From contig JAPUIL010000210.1 in the NCBI GenBank assembly GCA_027297085.1, forward strand, positions 1-5,809: DNA of 5,809 nucleotides, written 5' to 3'. Positions 1 to 5,809 of the stretch are shown piece after piece. Made by a program: the position numbers and the translations under genes. The notes beneath the pieces were generated by a model. The model searched no databases, was not told the origin of the DNA, and worked only from the letters and a program-made list of their open reading frames with translations. Origin of the DNA: Verrucomicrobiota bacterium (GTDB lineage Bacteria > Verrucomicrobiota > Verrucomicrobiia > Opitutales > UBA2995). Position 1 is the stretch's first letter. Every line of letters begins with the position of its first letter.

Positions 1-465
1 ACAGCTATTGTTCGAGAACTAAAGACCAACATGACCATCCATATTCGTCTGGGAGACATCGAAGACAAAACTTATGCCGCCAGGATTACTGAAATCTCCC
101 CGGACATTGAAAATAATACCACCTATGGGGTTACATCAGCATTGGAAGCAAGTGATGCATTCCTTCGAGCCGGGATGGATGGCGAAGCAAGCATCAACCT
201 TCCCAAAGCAGATGGAGATTCCATAGCGATTCCCCTTTCTTGCATCCTGGCATCAGCCGATGGCTCACGGTATCTATGGATTGCCGAACCCCAAGCGGAT
301 GGGAAGACGGCTACAGTAGTGAAGCGAAAAGTCACTCTAGGCATGCTGGGAGAAGAAGGTACAGTTTACGTTGAATCGGGTCTGCAGCCTGGAGAAAGAG
401 TTATTTCCCGAGGGGTTCACCGAGTCGAGGAAGGCCTTACCGTTACCCTGATGGATGCCTCATAA
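1..465 (+). CDS. RND efflux periplasmic adaptor subunit (membrane fusion protein), C-terminal fragment
   Basis: The reading frame is open from base 1 to the TAA at 463-465, so this is the last 154 codons of a gene that begins outside the window; ATG 31 is an internal methionine. The fragment fits the beta-barrel and membrane-proximal domains of HlyD/AcrA-type adaptors: a barrel segment (about bases 40-200, including RAGMDGEASI at 169-198), the IPLSCIL strand at 229-249 that usually opens the membrane-proximal domain, and the closing GLQPGERVISRG at 379-414, a family hallmark. The lipoyl and hairpin domains and any signal peptide or lipobox would lie upstream. In the family, this protein bridges the inner-membrane permease and an outer-membrane channel across the periplasm. 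The permease gene follows after 18 bp, which confirms the role. The fragment gives no clue to the substrate. Confidence 0.9.
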   Translation, partial: TAIVRELKTNMTIHIRLGDIEDKTYAARITEISPDIENNTTYGVTSALEASDAFLRAGMDGEASINLPKADGDSIAIPLSCILASADGSRYLWIAEPQADGKTATVVKRKVTLGMLGEEGTVYVESGLQPGERVISRGVHRVEEGLTVTLMDAS

Positions 466-483
466 TTCAGCTAGATACCGTAA

Positions 484-3400
484 ATGTCTCCCGCAAAGAC
501 CACTATAACCAATAATCGAACCGCACTTGTCATTTACGTGGGACTGTTACTTGCGGGGATTTCGAGTTACTTACAAATAGGTCGCATGGAGTACCCGGAT
601 TTCACCATTAGGAATGCAAATATCGTAACTAACTTTGACGGCCGATCCACCCTCGAGGTTGAACAGCAGATTAGCGATCCTATCGAACGGGAGCTTAGGC
701 AAATGCCCGAAATAAAAAAGATCACATCCACATCCAAGCCAGGTCTATCAATCCTGTCGGTGGAACTGGAAGACACGTATTTTGATCTCGAACCAATTTG
801 GCAGGACATGCGCAATAAAGTTGCCGATGTAGAATTGCCTGACGGCGCAAGAACTCCGACCATCAATGACGATGTTGGTGATGTTTTCCCTTACGTTTAC
901 GCCCTTACTAGCGATGGATTCAGCTATAAGGAGATGCTGGATTACGCGGATTATTTTCGAGACGAGATTATGACGGTCGATGGTGTTGGGAAAGTTGAAT
1001 TTCATGGGGATGTCGAAGAACGAATTTACCTTGAATTCTCAAGTAGCCAAGTCGCGGCAAGAGGCTTTTCCCCAAGTCAGATCTCCCAGGCAATTGCTGC
1101 ACAAAATGCGGTAGCCAGCAGCGGAACCGTGCTGTCTGGCAACGAACGATTGAGTCTGGTCACTAAAGGAGAATTCCAGAGCTTGGAGGAGCTAGCTGAC
1201 TACCGACTGGCACTTCCGGATACATCAACCACAGTTCGAGTATCTGATGTCGTAAAGGTAAAACGCGGCTACCAAGATCCTCCGCGCCTTTTATCTCACT
1301 TCAATGGTTCGCCCGTTATCTCTGTTGCTATATCCATGTCTAAAGGCGAGGCCGTTACGGAAGTTGGCGAACGTATCGAAACAAAAATACACGCCATCCA
1401 AACCCAGTTGCCAATTGGACTGGAGATTGAACGCATGTTTTATCAGCCAATCTATGTCAGCAAATCGATTAGGGACTTCATAATAAACTTAGGACAGGCG
1501 TTTACGTTTGTTGTGGTGGTTATGTTTCTTTTTGCAGGTCTGCGAATTGCTTTGATTGTCGGAATCCTGGTTCCTTCTGCTATCTTAATCACTTTTGTTT
1601 TCATGCCAATGTTTGGCGTTCAATTGGAAATGATGTCGATTGCAGCGCTGATCATCGCCTTGGGACTACTGGTAGATAATGCGGTCGTCGTTTCTGAGCA
1701 GATATTGGTGAGAAAGAGCAAAGGCGAAAGTCCGTTGAAGGCAGTCGTCGAATCCGTTGATGGATTAGTCTTTCCTCTACTGGCAGCAAGTGGTACGACG
1801 ATAGCAGCGTTTTCAACCATTGCACTCTCGGAGGGAACAACCAGTGAATTTACCTACAGTCTTTTTGCAGTCATCAGCCTCACTCTCCTGGCTAGTTGGG
1901 TGCTCTCGATAACTATTATCCCGCTATTCTGTTATTATTTTTTAAAGCCTCTAAAACGGGATACTTTTGTAGGTCGAGCGTTGAATAAACTGTATAGCCC
2001 GTATGAACGATTGTTGCGCACCATTATTCGTCTGCGTTGGGCCTATCCTATTTTAATCTTGGCGCTGACCTTTATCGCCGTTCTTGGCATGCGCTTCGTG
2101 CCAACTATATTTTTTCCACCCAATGAACGCGGACAGTTTGTTATCGATTGTGAGCTGCCCCTAGGCACGGATATTTTAGAAACCGAACGAACCATGTTAC
2201 AGTTGGAGCGATGGCTTCTCGATGAAAACGAAACTGTCGCCAGTGTATCCAGCTGGATAGGCGGTGGTGGACCGCGCTGGTACCTTTCATTATCGCCCGA
2301 GACTAATAACCCGAACTACGGGTTTCTCTCGGTCCTGACCCATACCAGCAATCCCGAAGAAATAAGAAAACTCATTGAGGATACACGCTTATATGCACTG
2401 GATAACCTGCTCGACGCCCGTGTTACTCCGAAGGCGCTTGAAAGCGGACCACCGGTTGGGGACCCCATTCAGATCCGTCTTTATGGCACAGACTTGGACA
2501 CTATCTATGAGTTGAGAGAACGGATTGTAGGAAGGTTAAACGAAGTCGAAGGTCTATACGATATAAGGGATAATTGGGGAGCCTGGACAAAGCAGGTCAC
2601 GATTGATCCCGATCCTGTTCGCGCGGCACGACTTGGATTGAATACTCAGATCATAGCTCAAGCCCTCGAAATTCAATTCTCAGGACAAACGATCTCACAT
2701 TACCTGGAGGAGAACAAATCAATCCCAGTGGTACTGAGATCACAAGAAGACTACCGTGATCGACCGGAAAGACTAATAGATCTACCCATTTACGGAAGCT
2801 CGAGTGGGTTCGTACCTCTGAGTCAGGTTGCGAAGGTTGCAGTGACATTTCAGCCCGGTTCAATCTTGCGCGAAAACCTGCTCCGTGTTATGACGATCAA
2901 AGGTAAAGCATCGGGTCGTTTCGCCAGCGAGTTATTAGCCGACATTCAACCGAAATTATCCGAGGAATTGGAAAAAGACGATTGGCCCACCGGTTATTAC
3001 ATAGAGTACGGGGGTGAACAGGAAGAAAGTGCTGAATCCCAAAAGAATCTTGCGGCGGCTATGCCTTTTTCGCTTTCCCTGCTTGGACTTATTCTCATTG
3101 CCCAATTCAACAGCCTCCGCCGTTTCCTAATAATAATCCTCACTATCCCACCAATGATGATAGGCGTGGTACCTGGTTTAATTCTCACAGGTTCTTCATT
3201 CGGATTCATGACGATCCTGGGACTGATTGCCCTAATGGGCATCATCGTAAATAATGCGATACTGCTCATCGATGGGATCAACATTCAATTGAAGAACAAC
3301 CCTGTCTTGATAGAAGCGATTGTGGCAGCCGCAGTCTCCCGGATGCGGCCAATCATCCTGACCACCTGCACTACAATAATTGGGCTATTACCCTTAGCCA

Positions 3401-3552
3401 TAAGCGGCGGAGGCATGTGGAGTTCTATGGCCTACGCAATGATGTTTGGACTGGCATTCGCCACAGCGCTTACGCTGCTGCTCTGCCCCTCGCTCTTCTA
3501 TTTATTTTTCAGGAAGACGTATTCGGAAAAACAAGACAGGCCAACGAGCTGA
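484..3552 (+). CDS. RND efflux transporter permease subunit, HAE1/AcrB-like
   Basis: A complete 1022-residue inner-membrane pump, close to the usual 1020-1050 of the HAE1 family. It has the duplicated RND plan: TM1 (about 13-32), a large periplasmic porter loop, TM2-TM6 (about 335-483), TM7 (about 518-538), a second porter loop, and TM8-TM12 (about 857-1009). Family marks include RMEYPDF at 34-40, VEQQISDPIE at 59-68, GGGGPRWYL at 593-601 and RMRPIILTT at 953-961. The TM4 motif reads GLLVDNAVVV (394-403) and the TM10 motif GIIVNNAILL (919-928). By alignment to AcrB, D407 is kept (D398), D408 is Asn (N399) and K940 is Asn (N923), while R971 and T978 are kept (R953, T960). It would export small molecules by proton antiport; the heavy-metal RND subfamily fits less well, and the substrate is unknown. 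ATG 484 follows directly on an in-frame TAA, so no longer start exists, and the next Met (35) would lose TM1. There is no clear Shine-Dalgarno; expression probably depends on the adaptor transcript. Confidence 0.95.
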   Translation: MSPAKTTITNNRTALVIYVGLLLAGISSYLQIGRMEYPDFTIRNANIVTNFDGRSTLEVEQQISDPIERELRQMPEIKKITSTSKPGLSILSVELEDTYFDLEPIWQDMRNKVADVELPDGARTPTINDDVGDVFPYVYALTSDGFSYKEMLDYADYFRDEIMTVDGVGKVEFHGDVEERIYLEFSSSQVAARGFSPSQISQAIAAQNAVASSGTVLSGNERLSLVTKGEFQSLEELADYRLALPDTSTTVRVSDVVKVKRGYQDPPRLLSHFNGSPVISVAISMSKGEAVTEVGERIETKIHAIQTQLPIGLEIERMFYQPIYVSKSIRDFIINLGQAFTFVVVVMFLFAGLRIALIVGILVPSAILITFVFMPMFGVQLEMMSIAALIIALGLLVDNAVVVSEQILVRKSKGESPLKAVVESVDGLVFPLLAASGTTIAAFSTIALSEGTTSEFTYSLFAVISLTLLASWVLSITIIPLFCYYFLKPLKRDTFVGRALNKLYSPYERLLRTIIRLRWAYPILILALTFIAVLGMRFVPTIFFPPNERGQFVIDCELPLGTDILETERTMLQLERWLLDENETVASVSSWIGGGGPRWYLSLSPETNNPNYGFLSVLTHTSNPEEIRKLIEDTRLYALDNLLDARVTPKALESGPPVGDPIQIRLYGTDLDTIYELRERIVGRLNEVEGLYDIRDNWGAWTKQVTIDPDPVRAARLGLNTQIIAQALEIQFSGQTISHYLEENKSIPVVLRSQEDYRDRPERLIDLPIYGSSSGFVPLSQVAKVAVTFQPGSILRENLLRVMTIKGKASGRFASELLADIQPKLSEELEKDDWPTGYYIEYGGEQEESAESQKNLAAAMPFSLSLLGLILIAQFNSLRRFLIIILTIPPMMIGVVPGLILTGSSFGFMTILGLIALMGIIVNNAILLIDGINIQLKNNPVLIEAIVAAAVSRMRPIILTTCTTIIGLLPLAISGGGMWSSMAYAMMFGLAFATALTLLLCPSLFYLFFRKTYSEKQDRPTS

Positions 3553-3575
3553 TTGAGGCGGAGATAGACCAAAAC

Positions 3576-3612
3576 ATTGAAACTTCCCGACGCAAGCAAT
3601 GGGGAATCGGGA
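3576..3612. repeat. CGCAAGCA-core hairpin repeat, copy 1 (downstream of the permease)
   Basis: Bases 3576-3604 match 5760-5788 at 22 of 29 positions without gaps, including an identical 8-base core CGCAAGCA and GGGG on its right. Two alternative stems are possible: TTCCC (3584-3588) with GGGAA (3602-3606), or TCCCGA (3585-3590) with TCGGGA (3607-3612), the second followed by only three T. It begins 24 bases after the permease stop, a position that would suit 3'-end formation for the efflux operon, but the short T run makes it a weak intrinsic terminator at best. Confidence 0.55.
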
Positions 3613-3668
3613 TTTGAATCTGAAGCAAATCACCACGCTGAATCATTTTTACGGAGTATCCATGGGCT

Positions 3669-3725
3669 TCCTGTCCTACCCTTCCAGCTTCGCCAAGCAG
3701 GCTACGCCGGACACGTCGGACAGGA
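3669..3725. repeat. 57-bp unit with perfect 8-bp terminal inverted repeats
   Basis: TCCTGTCC at 3669-3676 and GGACAGGA at 3718-3725 are exact reverse complements separated by 41 bases. Inside are two near-identical 8-mers, GCTTCGCC (3687-3694) and GCTACGCC (3701-3708), and two copies of CGGACA (3708-3713 and 3717-3722), the second overlapping the right arm. The GC-rich interior resembles dispersed intergenic repeats that I associate with Verrucomicrobiota genomes, though that is recollection only. It is too short to encode anything and could be a REP/MITE-like element. No target-site duplication is evident. Confidence 0.5.
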
Positions 3726-3755
3726 CCGCATTTCGATTGATCGATTGTGAATATA

Positions 3756-3785
3756 GGTACGCTACGGCAGAGACCGCAGGGTACC
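3756..3785. repeat. Imperfect inverted repeat with 12-bp arms
   Basis: Arms 3756-3767 (GGTACGCTACGG) and 3774-3785 (CCGCAGGGTACC) are complementary at 10 of 12 positions around a 6-base loop. One of the two mismatches becomes a G-U pair in RNA made from the - strand, so the fold is stronger in that orientation. No T run follows on either side, so an intrinsic terminator is unlikely. The outer GGTAC/GTACC ends pair perfectly. Confidence 0.5.
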
Positions 3786-3952
3786 GAGGGACGAAGGACC
3801 GACAAATACAAGTCTACCTGACTCTACCGAAGGATGGGAATTCTGTATACCGCAGATTCTCCTCACTATGCACACTAGGCGTAATTTTATATGCGGGGAA
3901 GCGTGACAAGTATTCGAGGTCATTTTCCACCTCATAACTATCGAAGAGGCAG

Positions 3953-3975
3953 GGCAAGAGCGTCCTCGCTCTGCC
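3953..3975. repeat. GC-rich hairpin, AGAGCG/CGCTCT stem
   Basis: AGAGCG (3957-3962) and CGCTCT (3967-3972) pair perfectly around a TCCT loop, and GGC (3953-3955) with GCC (3973-3975) extends the stem to 9 bp across a single bulged A. No T run follows. It probably belongs to the same class of dispersed hairpins as its neighbours. Confidence 0.45.
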
Positions 3976-4002
3976 GCCATAAACTGCCAGAAATACACGA
4001 CG

Positions 4003-4015
4003 CAGCGGGACGCTG
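4003..4015. repeat. Short hairpin CAGCG-gga-CGCTG
   Basis: A perfect 5-bp stem with a 3-base loop. On its own this could be chance; it is listed because it lies 27 bp after the hairpin at 3953-3975 and shares a GCG/CGC stem interior with it. Confidence 0.3.
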
Positions 4016-4041
4016 TTGGCCTACCCGGCACAGGCACCTTG

Positions 4042-4071
4042 TCCCACGAATTTGGAAATTCTACTGTGGGA
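4042..4071. repeat. Nested inverted repeat, 12 paired positions with a 4-base bulge
   Basis: TCCCAC (4042-4047) pairs with GTGGGA (4066-4071), and directly inside it GAATTT (4048-4053) pairs with AAATTC (4056-4061) around GG. The only unpaired bases are the central GG and a TACT bulge (4062-4065). All 12 pairs are Watson-Crick. A weaker hairpin follows directly (about 4071-4085, AGGTAAC-tt-GTTGCT with G-U pairs). It lies about 40 bp before the small reading frame at 4113, so it could sit in that gene's leader, or simply be one of the dispersed repeats. Confidence 0.5.
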
Positions 4072-4101
4072 GGTAACTTGTTGCTGATGGCCAATTCAAT
4101 T

Positions 4102-4106
4102 GAGGG
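4102..4106 (+). promoter_or_regulatory. Shine-Dalgarno sequence for the small reading frame at 4113
   Basis: GAGGG lies 6 bases before ATG 4113, near-ideal spacing and complementary to the 16S rRNA anti-Shine-Dalgarno. It is the best ribosome binding site in the window, better than those before the permease (none seen) and the sulfatase (only AGAG at 4321-4324), and is the main reason to take the small frame seriously. Confidence 0.45.
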
Positions 4107-4112
4107 ATTAGA

Positions 4113-4292
4113 ATGCCTCGCATTTTTAATCACAACCATACACACTTCGAACCTCCAAAAGGTAATTCTGATTGTTCACTCCTGCTAGAGGAAGAAGGGA
4201 CCAGGAGCGGTGCCAAATTATACTTTGAGCCGTTCGTATTGGTTTTTATGATTTTTATTCCCATCCCTCATCTTCTGGTATATTTCTTTTAA
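4113..4292 (+). CDS. Candidate small membrane protein, 59 residues, unknown function
   Basis: ATG 4113 to TAA 4290-4292 encodes 59 residues. The start is fixed by an in-frame TGA at 4101-4103 and is preceded by GAGGG at 6-base spacing. The N-terminal part is polar and histidine-rich (FNHNHTHFEPP at 5-15), followed by an acidic patch LLLEEEG (23-29) and one cysteine (C21). The last 19 residues (41-59) are strongly hydrophobic, with an IPIP kink at 49-52, and end at LLVYFF without a charged tail. This looks like a single tail-anchored or C-terminal membrane segment. The sulfatase starts 39 bp later on the same strand, so the two could share a transcript. I recognise no family. Alternatives are a chance frame or the remnant of a larger membrane protein. 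Unlike the repeats to its left, this interval has no strong perfect inverted repeat. Confidence 0.4.
   Translation: MPRIFNHNHTHFEPPKGNSDCSLLLEEEGTRSGAKLYFEPFVLVFMIFIPIPHLLVYFF
4225..4252 (+). promoter_or_regulatory. Possible sigma-70-type promoter for the sulfatase
   Basis: TTGAGC (4225-4230) and TATGAT (4247-4252) are separated by 16 bases; the -10 box matches the consensus at five of six positions and the -35 box at four. Transcription would begin near 4259 and give a leader of about 70 bases before ATG 4332. The surrounding sequence is AT-rich, so chance matches are likely, and the site lies inside the candidate small gene. If that gene is real, this would be an internal promoter. Confidence 0.25.
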
Positions 4293-4331
4293 GCAATTCT
4301 CCTATAGGGATTGTTTTAACAGAGAAATACC

Positions 4332-5744
4332 ATGGATAGACGCAAATTTATCAAGACGACCGCTACGGCAGCAGCAGGGACCGCCCTAACCAATTCCGTT
4401 TTTGCTCAGCAAAACTCGAGTAACGGAAAGCAGCCAAACATTCTGTTTTTAATAACGGATCAGCAGCATTCCGGCATGATGAGCTGCACGGGTAATCCCT
4501 GGTTGAACACACCCGCCCTCGACAAACTGGCCGCCGAGGGAATTCGCTTTGGAAAGGCTTACGCCGCAAACCCTGTTTGTGTTCCCAGTCGCATGGGGAT
4601 GGCAACTGGAATGATGCCGGCCCGACTGGGTGCTTTGGATAACGGATCTGGGACTAAGGTAAGAAACTTGCCTAAGGAGGCGCTCAACAATTCAATGGGT
4701 AAACTCATGAAACGGGCTGGTTACGATACCTTTTATGGAGGCAAGGTCCACATGGCCAGCGGCCTGGTTCCAAGCAAGGAAACAGGATACGATCAGTACT
4801 TTTCCAATCAACGCGAACTATTGCCTGGAGCTTGTGTTGATTTCATAAAAAAGAACCGCGCAAACCCGTTTTTCGCAGTAGCCTCCTTTATCAATCCACA
4901 CGATATTTGCTTCGCCTATAACGCTTACAAAAAACGCGAGAAAATGATGGAGGGTGTTAATGAATTGTACGAGCAAGCCTCAGCCATTCCACTCGAAGAG
5001 CTGCCACCCCTTCCGGCCAATTTTGAAATCCCCAAGAATGAACCGGATGCCATAGCGGCTAACGGAAAAACCACAGCCGTAACTCCGAGCGGGACGATGC
5101 GCACCGAATACAACGAACGCGAGTGGCGGATGTATCGCTGGATTTATTGTCGCCTCACCGAAAAGGTTGACGGGCACATTGGACAAATTCTGGATGGGCT
5201 GAAAGAATCGGGCCAAGAAGAAAATACGGTAGTGATTTTCGTTAGCGATCATGGAGACATGGATGCCAGCCACGGTCTTGCCTCCAAGGGACTGTTTTAT
5301 GATGAGTCGGTTTGTGTTCCCATGGTGATGCGTTATTCGCCGACGATACAAGCAGGCCAGGTAAACAACCATTTGGTCAATACGGGATTGGATATACTAC
5401 CGACTTTTTGCGATTACGCAGGAGTTAAAACACCCGATCACTTGTTAGGCAAAAGCGTGCGATCAATAGCAGAAAACAAACCGGTTCCAAATTGGCGCGA
5501 TTTCGTCGCCTCGGAAAACCATTGGACCCGCATGATTCGCAGCGAGCGCTATAAATACTGCGCCTACAAGGAAGGGAAACAGCGTGAGTCCCTAGTTGAT
5601 ATGCAAAGCGACCCAGGCGAAATGCAAAACCTGGCCGGTGAAAAAAGATTCGAGAAAGAATTAATTAAACACCGTCGACTACTGAAAGACTGGGTAAAAG
5701 TCTCTGCTGACAAACATGGAGAAAATTACCTTTTGAGCACTTGA
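4332..5744 (+). CDS. Type I (S1 family) sulfatase, formylglycine-dependent, Tat-exported
   Basis: A complete 470-residue arylsulfatase-superfamily enzyme that would hydrolyse sulfate esters, probably on carbohydrates or small sulfated compounds. The N-terminus is a Tat signal: RRKFIK at 3-8, an Ala/Thr-rich hydrophobic stretch at 9-20, and a likely signal peptidase site after VFA (25). The mature enzyme opens with PNILFLITDQQ (35-45). The active-site motif is C83-V-P-S-R87, whose Cys is converted to formylglycine. Other probable site residues are D43, K138 and H140 (GGKVHM), H190 (NPHD), D306-H307 (SDHGD) and K319. The second Asp of the common DD pair is Gln (Q44). This D-Q plus D-H arrangement, with Cys 40 residues after D43, recalls choline-sulfatase and phosphonate monoester hydrolase relatives, but the substrate cannot be assigned. 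The C-terminal region has the usual RSERYKY (403-409) and DPGEMQNLA (427-435) segments. Upstream ribosome binding is weak (AGAG at 4321-4324). No maturase or transporter lies beside it. Confidence 0.95.
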   Translation: MDRRKFIKTTATAAAGTALTNSVFAQQNSSNGKQPNILFLITDQQHSGMMSCTGNPWLNTPALDKLAAEGIRFGKAYAANPVCVPSRMGMATGMMPARLGALDNGSGTKVRNLPKEALNNSMGKLMKRAGYDTFYGGKVHMASGLVPSKETGYDQYFSNQRELLPGACVDFIKKNRANPFFAVASFINPHDICFAYNAYKKREKMMEGVNELYEQASAIPLEELPPLPANFEIPKNEPDAIAANGKTTAVTPSGTMRTEYNEREWRMYRWIYCRLTEKVDGHIGQILDGLKESGQEENTVVIFVSDHGDMDASHGLASKGLFYDESVCVPMVMRYSPTIQAGQVNNHLVNTGLDILPTFCDYAGVKTPDHLLGKSVRSIAENKPVPNWRDFVASENHWTRMIRSERYKYCAYKEGKQRESLVDMQSDPGEMQNLAGEKRFEKELIKHRRLLKDWVKVSADKHGENYLLST

Positions 5745-5759
5745 GCGCAGAACGTTAGA

Positions 5760-5788
5760 ATTAAAGATCCCCGCCGCAAGCAGCGGGG
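5760..5788 (+). terminator. GC-rich hairpin after the sulfatase; CGCAAGCA-core repeat copy 2
   Basis: CCCCGC (5769-5774) pairs perfectly with GCGGGG (5783-5788) around an 8-base loop, 24 bases after the sulfatase stop. On the + strand it is followed by TAATCAAG, with no T tract, so it is not a classic intrinsic terminator in that direction; read from the - strand, it is followed by a moderately T-rich run. The same sequence is partly repeated at 3576-3604 (22 of 29 identical), which suggests a dispersed repeat that may also stabilise or end transcripts. Confidence 0.45.
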
Positions 5789-5809
5789 TAATCAAGACCC
5801 TGTGGCAGA

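Larger units (their letters stand above)
3553..4112. other. Non-coding intergenic stretch rich in inverted repeats
   Basis: About 560 bp between the permease stop and the small reading frame. Open frames on both strands here overlap each other, show no recognisable domain, lack good ribosome binding sites and run through strong hairpins, so I treat them as chance. Going left to right it holds a CGCAAGCA-core hairpin (3576-3606), a 57-bp unit with 8-bp inverted ends (3669-3725), a tandem 8-mer (TCGATTGA/TCGATTGT, 3733-3748), an imperfect 12-bp inverted repeat (3756-3785), two small perfect-stem hairpins (3953-3975 and 4003-4015), and a nested inverted repeat (4042-4071). The pattern looks like an accumulation of dispersed intergenic repeats rather than one decayed gene. 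Confidence 0.6.

Noticed and set aside
3585..3625. tRNA-like T-loop on the - strand (TTCAAATCCC)
   Set aside because: The flanking bases do not form a 5-bp T stem, and no anticodon arm or acceptor stem can be found nearby.
3509..3811. Open - strand frame of 100 codons overlapping the permease 3' end
   Set aside because: It overlaps the conserved end of the permease gene and the repeat region, and has no domain or start signal.
3599..3937. Open + strand frame of 112 codons after the permease
   Set aside because: No ribosome binding site or recognisable domain; it runs through the 57-bp repeat and the 3756-3785 palindrome and overlaps a - strand frame of similar quality.
3576..4102. CRISPR-like array suggested by clustered palindromes
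   Set aside because: The palindromes differ in sequence and are irregularly spaced; there is no constant repeat with uniform spacers and no cas gene.
4092..4102. CAATT-c-AATTG palindrome as an operator
   Set aside because: Only 5-bp arms in AT-rich sequence, with no second copy or adjacent regulator gene; chance is a sufficient explanation.
3762..4145. Open - strand frame of 127 codons
   Set aside because: It is interrupted by several strong hairpins, has an unremarkable composition and would overlap the better-supported small gene at 4113.
4179..4207. CTCCTG...CAGGAG inverted repeat as a terminator or regulatory stem
   Set aside because: 6-bp arms with a 17-base loop and no T run, inside the candidate small gene; too weak to annotate.
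1..5744. A single functional system joining efflux pump and sulfatase
   Set aside because: They are separated by about 780 bp with repeats, and neither gene family is known to depend on the other; adjacency alone is not enough.

Overview
The window holds the end of an RND efflux operon (adaptor fragment, then a full-length inner-membrane permease), a gene-poor stretch of about 560 bp filled with hairpin-forming repeats, a candidate 59-residue small membrane protein, and a Tat-exported type I sulfatase. All genes are on the + strand. The likely host is a Gram-negative-type bacterium: an RND adaptor/permease pair implies two membranes, and a Tat-exported sulfatase is typical of polysaccharide-degrading marine or sediment bacteria. 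The mix of sulfatase and GC-rich hairpin repeats between genes suggests Verrucomicrobiota or a related PVC lineage. That placement is an impression, not something the sequence proves.

Layout. 1-465: C-terminal part of a periplasmic adaptor, open at the left edge. 484-3552: HAE1-type RND permease starting 18 bp after the adaptor stop, so the two are surely co-transcribed. 3553-4112: no convincing protein gene; it carries several separate inverted repeats, including a 57-bp unit bounded by perfect 8-bp inverted repeats. 4113-4292: a 59-codon reading frame with a good Shine-Dalgarno sequence and a hydrophobic C-terminus, ending 39 bp before the sulfatase. 4332-5744: sulfatase with the CxPSR formylglycine motif. 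5745-5809: short tail with a GC-rich hairpin.

How the parts work together. Adaptor and permease would form a proton-driven tripartite pump with an outer-membrane channel that is not in this window. The sulfatase is functionally separate and would remove sulfate esters outside the cytoplasm after activation by a formylglycine-generating enzyme encoded elsewhere. The most notable non-obvious signals are the small reading frame before the sulfatase and a related hairpin with a shared CGCAAGCA core lying just downstream of both the permease and the sulfatase. I see no clearly new multi-gene system here.
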